From contig CAVPUH010000012.1 in NCBI GenBank assembly GCA_963708795.1, forward strand, positions 248,001-312,000: a stretch of 64,000 nucleotides of DNA. Direction: 5' to 3'. Positions 1 to 9,512 of the stretch are shown here, one piece after another; position 1 is the stretch's first letter; each line of letters opens with the position of its first letter. Both the position numbers and the translations under genes were made by a program. The DNA comes from DAIQRJ01 sp963708795 (lineage in GTDB: Bacteria; Actinomycetota; Actinomycetes; Propionibacteriales; DAIQRJ01). A model generated the notes under the pieces. The model searched no databases. It was not told the origin of the DNA and worked only from the letters and a program-made list of their open reading frames with translations.

Positions 1-13
1 GCTCAAGTTCTGA
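1..13 (+). CDS. Probable 3' end of nuoK (partial)
   Basis: Only four codons are visible, Leu-Lys-Phe then TGA, ending 13 bases before the nuoL start. The assignment to NuoK rests on the usual nuoK-nuoL order in complex I operons; the residues themselves are not diagnostic. Confidence 0.35.
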
Positions 14-26
14 CGAGGGACGTGTC

Positions 27-1952
27 GTGACGCCAACTCTGCTCGCCGCCGAGGCTGTTGCCCCCGCCTCCGGTGTCAGCACGCTGCTGCCCCTGTTGAT
101 CGCCATCCCCTTGGCGAGCGCGGCGATCCTGCTGCTGCTCGGCAAGCGCAGCGACGCCTGGGGGCACTGGCTCGGGCTGCTGGCCCCGGTCGTGTCGTTC
201 GTGCTCGGCGTGGCGATGTTCGTCCAGATGCACGGCCGGCCAGACGATGCCCGTGCCGTCTCGGTGCACATGTATTCGTGGATCACCGTCGGCAGCTATC
301 ACGTCGACGCCGCGTTGCAGCTCGACCAGCTCTCGATGGTGTTCGTGCTGCTCATCCTCGGAGTCGGCTCGCTCATCCACCTGTACTCGGTCGGCTACAT
401 GAGCCACGACCCGCGCCGCCGCCGGTTCTTCGCCTACCTGAACCTGTTCGTCGCGGCGATGCTGCTACTGGTGCTGGCGAACGACTACCTGCTGATGTTC
501 GTCGGCTGGGAAGGCGTCGGTCTGGCGTCGTACCTGCTCATCGGGTTCTGGCTGCACAAGCCCTCGGCGGCAGTGGCAGCGAAGAAGGCGTTCATCGTCA
601 ACCGGGTCGGTGACATCGGGATGGCGCTGGGCGTCATGACGATGATCGCCACGTTCGGTACGTCCTCGTTCTCCGGCGTGCTCGGGAACGCGACGAAGAT
701 GACGCACACGACCGCCACGATGCTCGGGCTGCTGCTCCTCCTGGCGGCCTGCGGTAAGTCGGCCCAGTTCCCGTTGCAGAGCTGGCTGCTCGACGCCATG
801 GAGGGCCCGACGCCGGTGTCGGCGCTGATCCACGCCGCCACGATGGTGACGGCCGGGGTCTACCTCGTCGTGCGTTCGCACGCCGTCTTCGAGATGAGCG
901 CCTTCGCCGGCAACGCCGTGCTCCTCGTCGGCGGCATCACGCTGATCTTCGGCGCGATCATCGGGTGCGGCAAGGACGACATCAAGAAGGCCCTGGCCGG
1001 CTCGACCATGAGCCAGATCGGCTACATGATGCTCGCCGCCGGGATCGGCCCGGCGGGTTACGCGCTGGCCATCTTCCATCTCGTCACGCACGGCTTCTTC
1101 AAGGCCGACCTGTTCCTCGGCGCCGGGTCGGTCATGCACGGGATGAACGACGACGTGAACATGCGGCACTACGGCGCCCTGATGCGCGCGATGCCGATCA
1201 CGTTCGCGACGTTCTTGTGTGGGTACCTCGCGATCATCGGCATCCCGCCGTTCGCGGGCTTCTACTCCAAGGACCCGATCATCGAGGCCGCGTTCGCGCA
1301 CAACACGCTCGCGGGCATCGCGGCCCTGGTCGGCGCGGGCGTCACGGCGTTCTACATGACGCGGGTCATGCTGATGACCTTCGTCGGCCGGCGCCGCTGG
1401 TTGGCAGCGCAGCACCCGCACGAATCGCCGTGGGTGATGACGATCCCGTTGATCGTGCTCGGGTTCCTGTCCTTCGTCGGCGGGTTCCTGCTGGCGAATC
1501 TCGGTGATGGCATCACCGGTTGGCTCGAACCCGTGACCGGTCCGCCCGGCCACGCGGAGAGTTCGATCCCGAAGGGCGTCATCATCGCGATGACGCTGAC
1601 CCTGGTGGTCGTCGGCGCACTCATCGCGTACCTGTTCTTCGGCCGCCGCGACATCCCGGAGACCGCACCGACCGACGTCAGCTTCGTGACCCGGGCCGCC
1701 CGCGCCGACCTCTACGGCGACGTCGTCAACGACCGGGTGTTCGTCCGGCCCGGCTACGTCCTCACCAAGGACATGGCGGTCTTCGACGAGAAGGTGGTGG
1801 ACGGCGGCGGGACCGACCTCGCCGGTCTCGTCACCGGCCTGTCGTCGATCGGTCGGCGGTTCCAGAACGGCTACGTCCGAACGTATGCGCTGACGATGTT
1901 CGCCGGCGCCGCCGTGGTCACCCTGTCCCTGCTCCTGGTGAGGCTTTCGTGA
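27..1952 (+). CDS. nuoL: NADH-quinone oxidoreductase subunit L
   Basis: A 641-residue polytopic membrane protein of the Nuo/MrpA antiporter-like family and the distal proton-pumping subunit of respiratory complex I. Hydrophobic segments cover nearly the whole length. The family segment with WEGVGL lies near residue 161, and the broken-helix region with DAMEGPTPVSALIHAATMV is near 256-274. The chosen start is GTG at 27, with GAGG about 8 bases upstream. The stop overlaps the nuoM start by four bases (GTGA), so nuoL, nuoM and nuoN are translationally coupled and form the end of a nuo operon that begins outside the window. Length is normal for the family. Confidence 0.96.
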   Translation: MTPTLLAAEAVAPASGVSTLLPLLIAIPLASAAILLLLGKRSDAWGHWLGLLAPVVSFVLGVAMFVQMHGRPDDARAVSVHMYSWITVGSYHVDAALQLDQLSMVFVLLILGVGSLIHLYSVGYMSHDPRRRRFFAYLNLFVAAMLLLVLANDYLLMFVGWEGVGLASYLLIGFWLHKPSAAVAAKKAFIVNRVGDIGMALGVMTMIATFGTSSFSGVLGNATKMTHTTATMLGLLLLLAACGKSAQFPLQSWLLDAMEGPTPVSALIHAATMVTAGVYLVVRSHAVFEMSAFAGNAVLLVGGITLIFGAIIGCGKDDIKKALAGSTMSQIGYMMLAAGIGPAGYALAIFHLVTHGFFKADLFLGAGSVMHGMNDDVNMRHYGALMRAMPITFATFLCGYLAIIGIPPFAGFYSKDPIIEAAFAHNTLAGIAALVGAGVTAFYMTRVMLMTFVGRRRWLAAQHPHESPWVMTIPLIVLGFLSFVGGFLLANLGDGITGWLEPVTGPPGHAESSIPKGVIIAMTLTLVVVGALIAYLFFGRRDIPETAPTDVSFVTRAARADLYGDVVNDRVFVRPGYVLTKDMAVFDEKVVDGGGTDLAGLVTGLSSIGRRFQNGYVRTYALTMFAGAAVVTLSLLLVRLS

Positions 1953-3496
1953 ACCACTCCGCGTTCCCCTGGCTGACCGTGACGGCGGCGATCCCCATCG
2001 CCGGCGCACTGCTGCTCGGGCTCATGCCGAAGTCGATGGACAAGGCTGCCAAGCTGATCGGGCTGGCCGTCGCCCTCGTCACGTTCGTGCTCGCCGCCGC
2101 TGTCGGCGTCGGCTTCGTGGCCGGCGACGGCATGCAGTTCAGCGAGACCCACATGTGGATCTCGACCTTCGGGGTCCACTACGCGCTGGGTGTCGACGGC
2201 ATCGGCCTGGTGCTCGTGCTGATGACCGCCCTCCTCACTCCGGTCGTCCTGGCCGCCTCCTGGAACGACGTCGGCGGCGCCGGGGATCGGGCCAAGGGCG
2301 CGAAGGGGTACTTCGCCCTCATCCTCCTCGTCGAGGGTCTGGCGCTCGGCGTCTTCATGGCCACCGACGTGTTCCTGTTCTACGTGCTCTTCGAGGCCAC
2401 CCTCATCCCGTTGTACTTCCTGATCGGCACCTACGGTGGAGCCAACCGCCAGAAGGCCGCGGTCAAGTTCCTCGTCTACAGCCTCATCGGCGGCCTGGTC
2501 CTGCTGGCCGGGGTGATCGGCCTCTACGCCGTGTCGGTGCGCCACGGTGCGCCGAGCATGTTGCTCTCCGACCTGGTCCAGCTGCCGATCGGTCCGCTCA
2601 CGCAGCGCTGGCTGTTCGTCGCGTTCTTCGTCGCGTTCGCGATCAAGGCACCGATGTTCCCGGTGCACGCCTGGCTGCCGGATTCCACGGCCGCCGGCAC
2701 CCCCGGTACGTCGGTGATGCTGGTCGCGGTGCTCGACAAGATCGGCACCTTCGGGATGATCCGCTACTGCCTGCAGCTGTTCCCGGAGGCCTCCAAATGG
2801 GCCACGCCGGTCGTCATCGTGCTCGCGCTGATCTCGGTGTTCTACGGTGCGGTCGAGGCGATCGGCGCACGCGAACTCCCGCGTCTCGTCGCGTTCACGT
2901 CGATCTCGCACTTCGGGATCATGGTGCTCGGCATCTTCGCGATGACGAGCAACGGGCAGGTCGGGTCGACCGTCTACATGGTCAACCACGGGCTCTCCAC
3001 CGGCGCGCTGTTCCTGGTGCTCGGGTACCTGATCGCGCGGCGCGGGTCGAACCGGATCGCCGACTACGGAGGTGTCGACAACCAGGCCCCGGTGCTCTCG
3101 GGAATGTTCCTGTTCATCGTGCTGGCCGGGTTGTCGCTACCGGGTCTCTCGACGTTCATCGGTGAGTTCCTCTCGCTCGCCGGCACGTTCCAGCGCTACA
3201 CGTGGGCCGGCGTCATCGGCACCGTGTCGATCGTGCTGGCGGCGCTCTACATGCTGCTCGTCTACCAACGCACGATGACCGGACCGGCCGTCGAGAAGGT
3301 CAAGGGCATGAAGGACCTGTCGGTGCGTGAGGTCGCCGCGCTCGCTCCGGTGGTCCTGCTCATCGTCGTCCTCGGCCTCTTTCCGAAGCCGCTGCTCGAC
3401 ACCATCACGCCGACCGTCCGGGACACGATGGTGCGGGTCGGCGTGACCGACCCGGCGCCGAAGGTCCCGGTCTCGGCCGACCAAGGACGGGGGTGA
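1949..3496 (+). CDS. nuoM: NADH-quinone oxidoreductase subunit M
   Basis: A 515-residue antiporter-like membrane subunit of complex I. The family stretches FYVLFEATLIPLYFLIG and KAPMFPVHAWLPDSTA are both visible; they carry the conserved Glu and Lys of the proton path. The reading frame is open upstream to 1520, but GTG at 1949 is chosen because it overlaps the nuoL stop by four bases and gives a normal N-terminus and length. The 3' end overlaps nuoN in the same way. Confidence 0.96.
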   Translation: MNHSAFPWLTVTAAIPIAGALLLGLMPKSMDKAAKLIGLAVALVTFVLAAAVGVGFVAGDGMQFSETHMWISTFGVHYALGVDGIGLVLVLMTALLTPVVLAASWNDVGGAGDRAKGAKGYFALILLVEGLALGVFMATDVFLFYVLFEATLIPLYFLIGTYGGANRQKAAVKFLVYSLIGGLVLLAGVIGLYAVSVRHGAPSMLLSDLVQLPIGPLTQRWLFVAFFVAFAIKAPMFPVHAWLPDSTAAGTPGTSVMLVAVLDKIGTFGMIRYCLQLFPEASKWATPVVIVLALISVFYGAVEAIGARELPRLVAFTSISHFGIMVLGIFAMTSNGQVGSTVYMVNHGLSTGALFLVLGYLIARRGSNRIADYGGVDNQAPVLSGMFLFIVLAGLSLPGLSTFIGEFLSLAGTFQRYTWAGVIGTVSIVLAALYMLLVYQRTMTGPAVEKVKGMKDLSVREVAALAPVVLLIVVLGLFPKPLLDTITPTVRDTMVRVGVTDPAPKVPVSADQGRG

Positions 3497-5049
3497 GCAC
3501 GGTGCCCGCAACGTTCAACGTGCCGCACATCGAGTACAGCCTTCTCTCGCCGCTGCTGATCGTCCTCGGCGTGGCCGTGCTCGGCGTCCTCGTGGAGGCG
3601 TTCCTCCCGCGTCGGCTCCGTTACAGCGTGCAGTTCGGATTGGCGCTCGTCGGCATCGTCGCCGCGCTGGTCGCGACCGTCCTGATCGCGGGGACGCGCT
3701 CGGTGGTGGCGGAAGGGGCAGTGGCCGTCGACGGGGTCACGCTGTTCATCTGGGTGATCCTCCTCGTCATGGGCGGCCTCGCGCTGCTGCTGGTGGCCGA
3801 ACGCGGCGTGGACGGCGGTGTGATGGCGTTCGCCTCGCAGGCGGCCGCGCTTCCGGGTACCGAGGCCGAGCGGCTGGCCACGGTGCGCCGGGTCGAGCAG
3901 ACCGAGGTCTTCCCGCTGATGATGTTCGCGCTCGCGGGGATGCTGCTGTTCCCGGCGTCGAACGACCTGCTCATCATGTTCGTCGCGCTGGAGGTGCTCT
4001 CACTCCCGCTCTACCTGCTGTGCGGGCTCGCCCGGCGGCGCCGCCTGCTCTCGCAGGAAGCGGCGATGAAGTACTTCCTGCTCGGGGCGTTCAGCTCGGC
4101 GTTCTTCCTCTACGGTTCGGCGCTCCTCTACGGCTACGCGGGGACCATCTCGTTCTCCGGTATCGCGGCCGCCCTCAACGGGCGCCTCGGGTTGACCCCG
4201 CTGCTCCTCGCGGGCACGGCTCTCGTGGCCGTCGGCCTGCTGTTCAAGATCGGCGCGGTGCCGTTCCACGTGTGGACGCCGGACGTGTACCAGGGCGCCC
4301 CGACCGCCATCACCGGCTTCATGGCCGCCTGCACGAAGATCGCCGCGTTCGGCGCGCTGATGCGCCTGTTCTACGTGGCCCTCGGGGCATCGCGGCTCGA
4401 CTGGCGGCCGATGATGTTCGTCATCGCGGGCATCACCATGCTCGTCGGGGTCGTCATAGCGCTGACCCAGTCCGACATCAAACGGTTGCTCGCCTACTCG
4501 TCAATCGCCCATGCCGGGTTCCTGCTGGTCGGGTTCGCGGCCGTGCGCGACAGCGTGACCGCGCCGACCGCGTCGGTGCTCTTCTACCTGGTCACCTACG
4601 GGTTCGCCACCCTCGGCGCGTTCGGGTTGATCACGCTCGTCCGCGACGCCGGCGGCGAGGCCACCCACCTGTCGCGCTGGGCCGGGCTGGGCAAGCGGTC
4701 ACCGGTCGTGGCCGCCACGATGACGCTGTTCCTCCTGGCGTTCGCCGGGATCCCGTTCACCAGCGGCTTCATGGGGAAGTGGGACGTCTTCAGTTCCGCG
4801 TGGGCCGCCGGCGGGTGGTCGATCGTCGTGGTCGGTGTGCTCGCCAGCATCATCGCGGTGTTCTTCTACGTCCGGGTGATCGTGATGATGTACTTCACCG
4901 CCCCCGCGGCCGACGGGCCGACGATCGTCACGCCGAGCGCGCTCTCGACCGTGACGATCACCGTCGGTGCGGTCGCCACGGTGGTCCTGGGTATCCTGCC
5001 TGGTCCCGTCCTCGACCTCGCGTCACGAGCCGCCAGCTTCGTCAGCTGA
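3493..5049 (+). CDS. nuoN: NADH-quinone oxidoreductase subunit N
   Basis: A 518-residue membrane subunit of complex I and the third antiporter-like protein in a row. Recognisable stretches are FVALEVLSLPLYLL and KIGAVPFHVWTPDVYQGAPT, which are typical of NuoN. The start is GTG at 3493, overlapping the nuoM stop. A strong hairpin about 30 bases after the stop suggests that nuo transcription ends or weakens here, before the polyprenyl synthase gene. Confidence 0.96.
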   Translation: MSTVPATFNVPHIEYSLLSPLLIVLGVAVLGVLVEAFLPRRLRYSVQFGLALVGIVAALVATVLIAGTRSVVAEGAVAVDGVTLFIWVILLVMGGLALLLVAERGVDGGVMAFASQAAALPGTEAERLATVRRVEQTEVFPLMMFALAGMLLFPASNDLLIMFVALEVLSLPLYLLCGLARRRRLLSQEAAMKYFLLGAFSSAFFLYGSALLYGYAGTISFSGIAAALNGRLGLTPLLLAGTALVAVGLLFKIGAVPFHVWTPDVYQGAPTAITGFMAACTKIAAFGALMRLFYVALGASRLDWRPMMFVIAGITMLVGVVIALTQSDIKRLLAYSSIAHAGFLLVGFAAVRDSVTAPTASVLFYLVTYGFATLGAFGLITLVRDAGGEATHLSRWAGLGKRSPVVAATMTLFLLAFAGIPFTSGFMGKWDVFSSAWAAGGWSIVVVGVLASIIAVFFYVRVIVMMYFTAPAADGPTIVTPSALSTVTITVGAVATVVLGILPGPVLDLASRAASFVS

Positions 5050-5081
5050 CGTCCGGTCGCGCCGGGCGGGAGGGACCGCGA

Positions 5082-5110
5082 GGTCGACCCGCGATCCCCG
5101 CGGGTCGACC
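5082..5110 (+). terminator. Hairpin after nuoN
   Basis: A perfect 12-bp inverted repeat (GGTCGACCCGCG at 5082-5093 and its complement at 5099-5110) has a 5-base loop. It lies between the nuoN stop and the next ribosome binding site. There is no T-run, so it could be a U-less actinobacterial terminator or an mRNA-stabilising hairpin. Confidence 0.55.
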
Positions 5111-5133
5111 GCCTACGAGCGCGAGGAGGCGTC

Positions 5134-6129
5134 GTGAGCAACACGTCGATCGGCGTACCCGTGGCCGACGGGGTGCTCGAGCTCGACCTGCGCCGGCGCC
5201 TGGCCGACGTCGAATCCGCTCTCGCCGATGCGGTCCGCAGCGAGCACGAGTTCGTCACCGAGGCGGCGCGGCACGTGCTCCAAGCGGGCGGCAAGAGGTT
5301 CCGCCCGCTCGTCGTCCTGCTGGCTGCGCAGTTCGGTGATCCCGATGCCGCCGGGGTGCTCCCGGCCGCCCTCGTGGTCGAGCTGACGCACCTCGCGACG
5401 CTCTACCACGACGACGTGATGGACGAGGCGGACGTGCGCCGTGGTGCACCCAGCGCGAACGCGCGCTGGTCGAACAGCGTGGCCATCATGGTCGGCGACT
5501 ATCTCTTCGCGCGCGCCTCGGACATCGTGTCGGACCTCGGTCCCGATGCCGTCCGCATCCAGGCCCGCACGTTCTCGCGGCTCGTGCAGGGGCAGATCCG
5601 AGAGACGATCGGACCGGGCGCCGGTGTCGACCCGTACAAGCACTACCTATCCGTGGTGGCGGACAAGACGGCGTCGCTCGTCTCCACGTCGGCGCGGTTC
5701 GGCGCCATGTTCGCCGGTGCCTCGCCGGCGGCGGTGACGACGCTCAGCGAGTTCGGCGAGCGGCTGGGGATCGCGTTCCAGCTCTCGGACGACGTCCTCG
5801 ACGTGTCCAGCGAGTCGTCGGAGTCGGGGAAGACGCCCGGAACCGACCTCCGGGAGGGCGTCGCCACGCTGCCGGTGCTGCTCGCGCAGGCCTCCGATGC
5901 GCCCGAGGGCATTCGGCTGCGGGAGCTGCTGGGCGGTGACCTGCGGGACGAGGCGAGGCTCGGTGAGGCGTTGTCGCTGCTGCGGGCGGACGTGTCGATC
6001 GAGGACGCGCGAGCCGAGGTCCGGCGCTGGTCGGACTCCGCGCGCTCCCTACTGGTCGACCTTCCCGAGATCCCCGCCCGCACCGCGTTGGACGCCCTCT
6101 GCGATCTCGTGGTCTCCCGGACGGGCTGA
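5134..6129 (+). CDS. Polyprenyl diphosphate synthase
   Basis: A 331-residue trans-isoprenyl diphosphate synthase (GrcC/IspB/HepT type) that condenses isopentenyl diphosphate onto an allylic diphosphate. The first aspartate-rich motif is DDVMD at 93-97, followed by RRG, and the second is DDVLD at 219-223. The GKRFRP substrate-binding segment is near residues 54-59. The start is GTG at 5134 with GAGGAGG just upstream. Its position directly after nuo suggests that it makes the long prenyl tail of menaquinone, the electron acceptor of complex I; a grcC gene follows a similar arrangement in mycobacteria. The exact chain length cannot be read from the sequence. Confidence 0.88.
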   Translation: MSNTSIGVPVADGVLELDLRRRLADVESALADAVRSEHEFVTEAARHVLQAGGKRFRPLVVLLAAQFGDPDAAGVLPAALVVELTHLATLYHDDVMDEADVRRGAPSANARWSNSVAIMVGDYLFARASDIVSDLGPDAVRIQARTFSRLVQGQIRETIGPGAGVDPYKHYLSVVADKTASLVSTSARFGAMFAGASPAAVTTLSEFGERLGIAFQLSDDVLDVSSESSESGKTPGTDLREGVATLPVLLAQASDAPEGIRLRELLGGDLRDEARLGEALSLLRADVSIEDARAEVRRWSDSARSLLVDLPEIPARTALDALCDLVVSRTG

Positions 6130-6176
6130 CGTGGCCGAGCCGTCGCCGGCGGCGGGCAGCCTGATCGGAGCGGGCG

Positions 6177-6881
6177 TCACGACTCCGAGGTCGCCAGGCT
6201 GACGACCACCGGGCCCGAGGTCGCGTCCGACGATGGTCGTCCGGCGAGCCGCACGACGGCCGGGAGCGCACGGTCGGTTCGGATCGTGAGCGGGGTGAGC
6301 CAGGCCCGGCCGTCGACGGTGGTTCCCGCGAGCCGATAGACCAGGACGACCGTCATCGACGAGCCGCCGGTCAACACCGGCCGCGCGACGGTACGGGTGA
6401 GGGCGGCGGGGACGGAGCCGAGCAAGCGGTCGGCTCCCGTCGTGACGTGCAGGTCGAAGACGCGTGCCCGGGTACGGCTGAACTCCGCTCCGGCGCCCTG
6501 CGGGCTCGGCGGGGTCAGGGTCACCGAACCGCCCGCGCCGGCCTGGGTGATGCGCTCGACGACGTCGAACGAGCCGTCGGCGCGTGGGGTGAAGGTCGCG
6601 TCGATCCCTGGGGTGGCCCGGGAGCCGACAGTCGGCGACGGGTTCGTCGCGCGCGCCCGGGTGCGGCTCGGCAGTTGCGGTGTCGGCAGTTCCGGTGACG
6701 GTCGCGCCGTGACGGCGACCGGTCCCGACGATCCGGCCGGCTGGTCGCGGTCGAGGAGCCGGGACCAGCTGTACCGCGGGTCGATCGTGATGAAGGCGAC
6801 GAAGGCGAGGACCACGACGAGTGCGAAGCCGAGCCCGAGGCCGACATCACCCTGGGGCCACTTCCGGCGTCGGCCGATCAC
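6177..6881 (-). CDS. Membrane-anchored protein, paralogue of the 7460-8249 gene
   Basis: I do not recognise a named family. The 234-residue product has a short basic N-terminus, one transmembrane helix at about residues 14-34, a Pro/Thr/Arg-rich linker to about residue 90, and a folded extracytoplasmic domain. That domain shares FTPRxDGSFDVVERI, LLGSVPAAL and RPVLTGG patterns with the product of the gene 0.6 kb downstream on the + map, so the two are diverged duplicates. It is convergent with the polyprenyl synthase gene. The N-in, C-out single-pass layout is inferred from the charges. Confidence 0.7.
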   Translation of the reverse strand: MIGRRRKWPQGDVGLGLGFALVVVLAFVAFITIDPRYSWSRLLDRDQPAGSSGPVAVTARPSPELPTPQLPSRTRARATNPSPTVGSRATPGIDATFTPRADGSFDVVERITQAGAGGSVTLTPPSPQGAGAEFSRTRARVFDLHVTTGADRLLGSVPAALTRTVARPVLTGGSSMTVVLVYRLAGTTVDGRAWLTPLTIRTDRALPAVVRLAGRPSSDATSGPVVVSLATSES

Positions 6882-7023
6882 GGAGGGGTCGAGCGAACGG
6901 CCGTCACAGCAGCCTCCGATCCGCCCCGTTCGGGTGTGCAGCGTCAGTCAGGCGTCATCCGCTTCGCCATTCCTGACGCATTCGCGTGGGACCGCTGAAC
7001 GGATTGCCGGCGCGATCGACGGC

Positions 7024-7419
7024 TCAGGACGACGACGACCACTGCGGCAGTTCCTGGAGCGCCCACCGGTTGCCGTCGGGGTCCGCGAAGAACACGAAGC
7101 GACCCCACGGCATGTCCTCGACCGGCGTCGCCTCGACACCGTGCTCGACGAGGTGGGCGTAGGCCTCGTCGGCGTTCGGGACGACGATCTGGATGCCGGT
7201 CTGCGACCCAGGGGCCATCTCGGTGATCCCTTCGCCGAGCACGATCGAGCAGGCCGAACCGGGCGGGGTGAGTTGGACGAACCGGAGGGTCTCGCTGACG
7301 CGGTGGTCGTGGTCGGCGTTGAATCCGACCTGGTCGACGTAGAAGGACTTGGCCCGGTCGACGTCGGTGACGGGCACGGCGATGAGCTCGATCTTCCAGC
7401 TGGTAGGTGGAGTGGTCAT
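7024..7419 (-). CDS. VOC (glyoxalase/bleomycin resistance) family protein
   Basis: A 131-residue protein with the vicinal oxygen chelate fold. It begins with the typical IELIAVPVTDVDRAKSFYVDQ strand-helix unit and ends with FFADPDGNRWALQE, the conserved C-terminal strand. It is a single-domain lyase or dioxygenase-like protein of unknown substrate. I chose ATG at 7419, which starts right before the first conserved strand; an in-frame ATG at 7440 is possible. It lies between the two paralogous membrane-anchored protein genes and on the same strand. Confidence 0.82.
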   Translation of the reverse strand: MTTPPTSWKIELIAVPVTDVDRAKSFYVDQVGFNADHDHRVSETLRFVQLTPPGSACSIVLGEGITEMAPGSQTGIQIVVPNADEAYAHLVEHGVEATPVEDMPWGRFVFFADPDGNRWALQELPQWSSSS

Positions 7420-7459
7420 GCCGCCGACGGTAGGCGACATCGTGGACAGTCCGCCGGTT

Positions 7460-8249
7460 TCATCCGCGCGACGTCACGAGCACCATGGTCGACGAGGCTG
7501 CGGTGAGTGGACCGGCCTCGAGCGACGGTGGCGACCCTCGCCCACAGCTCTGACTCACCGCCGGGAGTTGCGGGCATGTGATCGCCACGCCGAGACCACC
7601 GGCCACGTGTACCTGCACCTTCGACCCCGGGTCACTGGCCGCCAGCAAGGGCCGGAGAAGGGACCGCTCGGTGTCGGTGGTCGACGCTGCGGTGGTGCCC
7701 GTGACCCGGTAGTGGATGGCGACGACGCTCCTCGCGGTCCCGGTCAGCAGCGGTCGCGCGATCTCCCGGTCGAGTCGGCCCGGCACGGCGCCGAGCAACC
7801 GGCGCACACCGACATCGACGGTCAGTCCGGATACGACGGGACGGATGCCGGCGAATTCGGCGCCACCACCGCCCGGTGCCGGCGGCGTGAAGACGATCTC
7901 GGTGCCGGTCGTCTCCACCATGATGCGCTCGACGGCGTCGAAGCCCCCACCGCTGCGGGGGGTGTACTCGACGTAGATCCCCGGACTGTCGATTCCAGCT
8001 CCACCGGAGACGGACGTAGGGGCTGGGCTCGAACTCGGGGTGGGCGATGGGTTCGCCGTCGGGCTCGTCGGATCCGCGACCGTCGTCGGCAGTGGCGCCG
8101 GGAGGGCACCCGACGCCGTCGCGATCACCCTGGCGTGCCGGTCGGACGAGACGCTGACCAGGATCACGGTGACCTGAGCGATCAGGAGAGTCGAGCCCCA
8201 CGGCGAGGCCGATGACCCCACGCACGATCCAGGTCTGCGAACGGTCCAC
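7460..8249 (-). CDS. Membrane-anchored protein, second paralogue, probable frameshift near its 5' end
   Basis: The product is a diverged copy of the protein encoded at 6177-6881: one N-terminal helix, a Pro/Ser/Thr-rich linker, and a C-terminal domain with GGGFDAVERI, RRLLGAVPGRL and RPLLTGTARS. The domain frame is open from GTG at 8221, which alone would give 253 residues. A better N-terminus lies one frame away: GTG at 8249, preceded by GGAGG at 8255-8259, reads DRSQTWIVRGVIGLAVGL, and joining it to TLLIAQVTVILVSV after a +1 shift at about 8192 restores a complete transmembrane helix like that of the paralogue. The gene is either frameshifted or starts at 8221. Confidence 0.6.
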
Positions 8250-8478
8250 CACCACCTCCACTCGGCGTCGAGCGGAGTCGCGCAACTATCCGGTGGACGG
8301 CGCCGCTCGCGTCGTACCCGACGTTCGCACGCGGCAGCCGTTTGGTTTGGTGACTGACGGCTCGAGTAGCAGCGAAGGTGCGGCGGTAGCACCGTCGACG
8401 ACGCTACGAACGCAGGCATGCTGCTACCGACGACGACGACGAGAACCGCCGGCAAGGCGAATGCGTGCCACCGGACTG

Positions 8479-9510
8479 CTAGCCCAGCGCCTCGCGTACC
8501 TGCGGCAGGATCTCCGTCCCCAGCAGCTCGATCGCCGTCATCACCCGGTCGTGCGGCACCCCGGACCAGTCCATCTGCATCCCGTACCGATCGGCGTCCA
8601 CCAGCCCGCCGACCGAGATCAGCCGCTCCGCGATCTCGGCCGGACTGCCGGCGAAGATCGCCTGCGACCCACGCGTCATCTCGTCGTAGTCGGCCCGGCT
8701 GGGGACCGCCCAGCCGCGGGCCCGTGATCCGTACTTCATGGTCTCGAGCCAGTACGGGTAGAACGCGTCCTTCGCGTCCTGGGAGTTCCGGGCGATCAAC
8801 CCGATCGCGCTCATCGTCACGTGCGAGGACGACGCCGGCTGCTCCGACACCTCGGCGGCCCGGCGGTAGAGGTCGACCAACGGCGCGAACCGCTCCGGCA
8901 ACCCGCCGATGATCGCGTAGACGACGGGGAGCCCGAGAGCACCGGCACGAATCGAGGAGTTCGGGTTCCCGCCGGTCCCCACCGAGATCCGCAGGTGGTC
9001 GCCGTAGGGACGCGGCAGGATCGTCGCGTCGGTCAGCGGCGGGCGGAACCGCCCCGACCACGTCAGCGGCGTCTCGGTATCGATCCGCATCAGCAGGTCG
9101 AGCTTCTCCTCGTACAGCTCGTCGTAGTCCTCGAGCGCCGCCCCGAACAGCGGGAACGACTCGGTGAACGACCCGCGCCCGGCCAGCAGTTCGGCCCGGC
9201 CCCGGCTGAGCTGGTCGAGCGTCGTGAACTGCTGGTAGAGCCGCACCGGATCGTCGGTGCTGAGGACGGACACGGCACTGCTCAGGGTGATCGACGACGT
9301 GACGCTCGCGGCCGCGGCCAGGACCGTGCCGGGGTTGGAGATCGCGTAGCTGTCGAGGTGATGCTCGCCCAGCCCGTAGAACCCGAGGCCGAGCTCGTCG
9401 GCCAGCCGGATGCGCTCGAGGGTCTGCGCGAGGCGGTCCGCGACCGACACCTGCTCGCCGGTGAACGGGTCGGGCGGACGATCCCCGAAGCTGTAGACGC
9501 CGAGTTGCAT
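8479..9510 (-). CDS. LLM class flavin-dependent oxidoreductase
   Basis: A 343-residue TIM-barrel flavoprotein of the bacterial luciferase-like monooxygenase class. It has the conserved N-terminal GLGFYGLGEHHLDSYAISNP segment, DDPVRLYQQFTTLDQLSRGR, and an ISVGTGGNP flavin-site stretch. The start is ATG at 9510. The gene begins two bases after the rarD stop on the same strand, so the two are probably cotranscribed. It probably uses FMN or F420, but the substrate is unknown; some members act on alkanes, sulfonates or hydride-transfer substrates. Confidence 0.85.
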   Translation of the reverse strand: MQLGVYSFGDRPPDPFTGEQVSVADRLAQTLERIRLADELGLGFYGLGEHHLDSYAISNPGTVLAAAASVTSSITLSSAVSVLSTDDPVRLYQQFTTLDQLSRGRAELLAGRGSFTESFPLFGAALEDYDELYEEKLDLLMRIDTETPLTWSGRFRPPLTDATILPRPYGDHLRISVGTGGNPNSSIRAGALGLPVVYAIIGGLPERFAPLVDLYRRAAEVSEQPASSSHVTMSAIGLIARNSQDAKDAFYPYWLETMKYGSRARGWAVPSRADYDEMTRGSQAIFAGSPAEIAERLISVGGLVDADRYGMQMDWSGVPHDRVMTAIELLGTEILPQVREALG

Positions 9511-9512
9511 GC

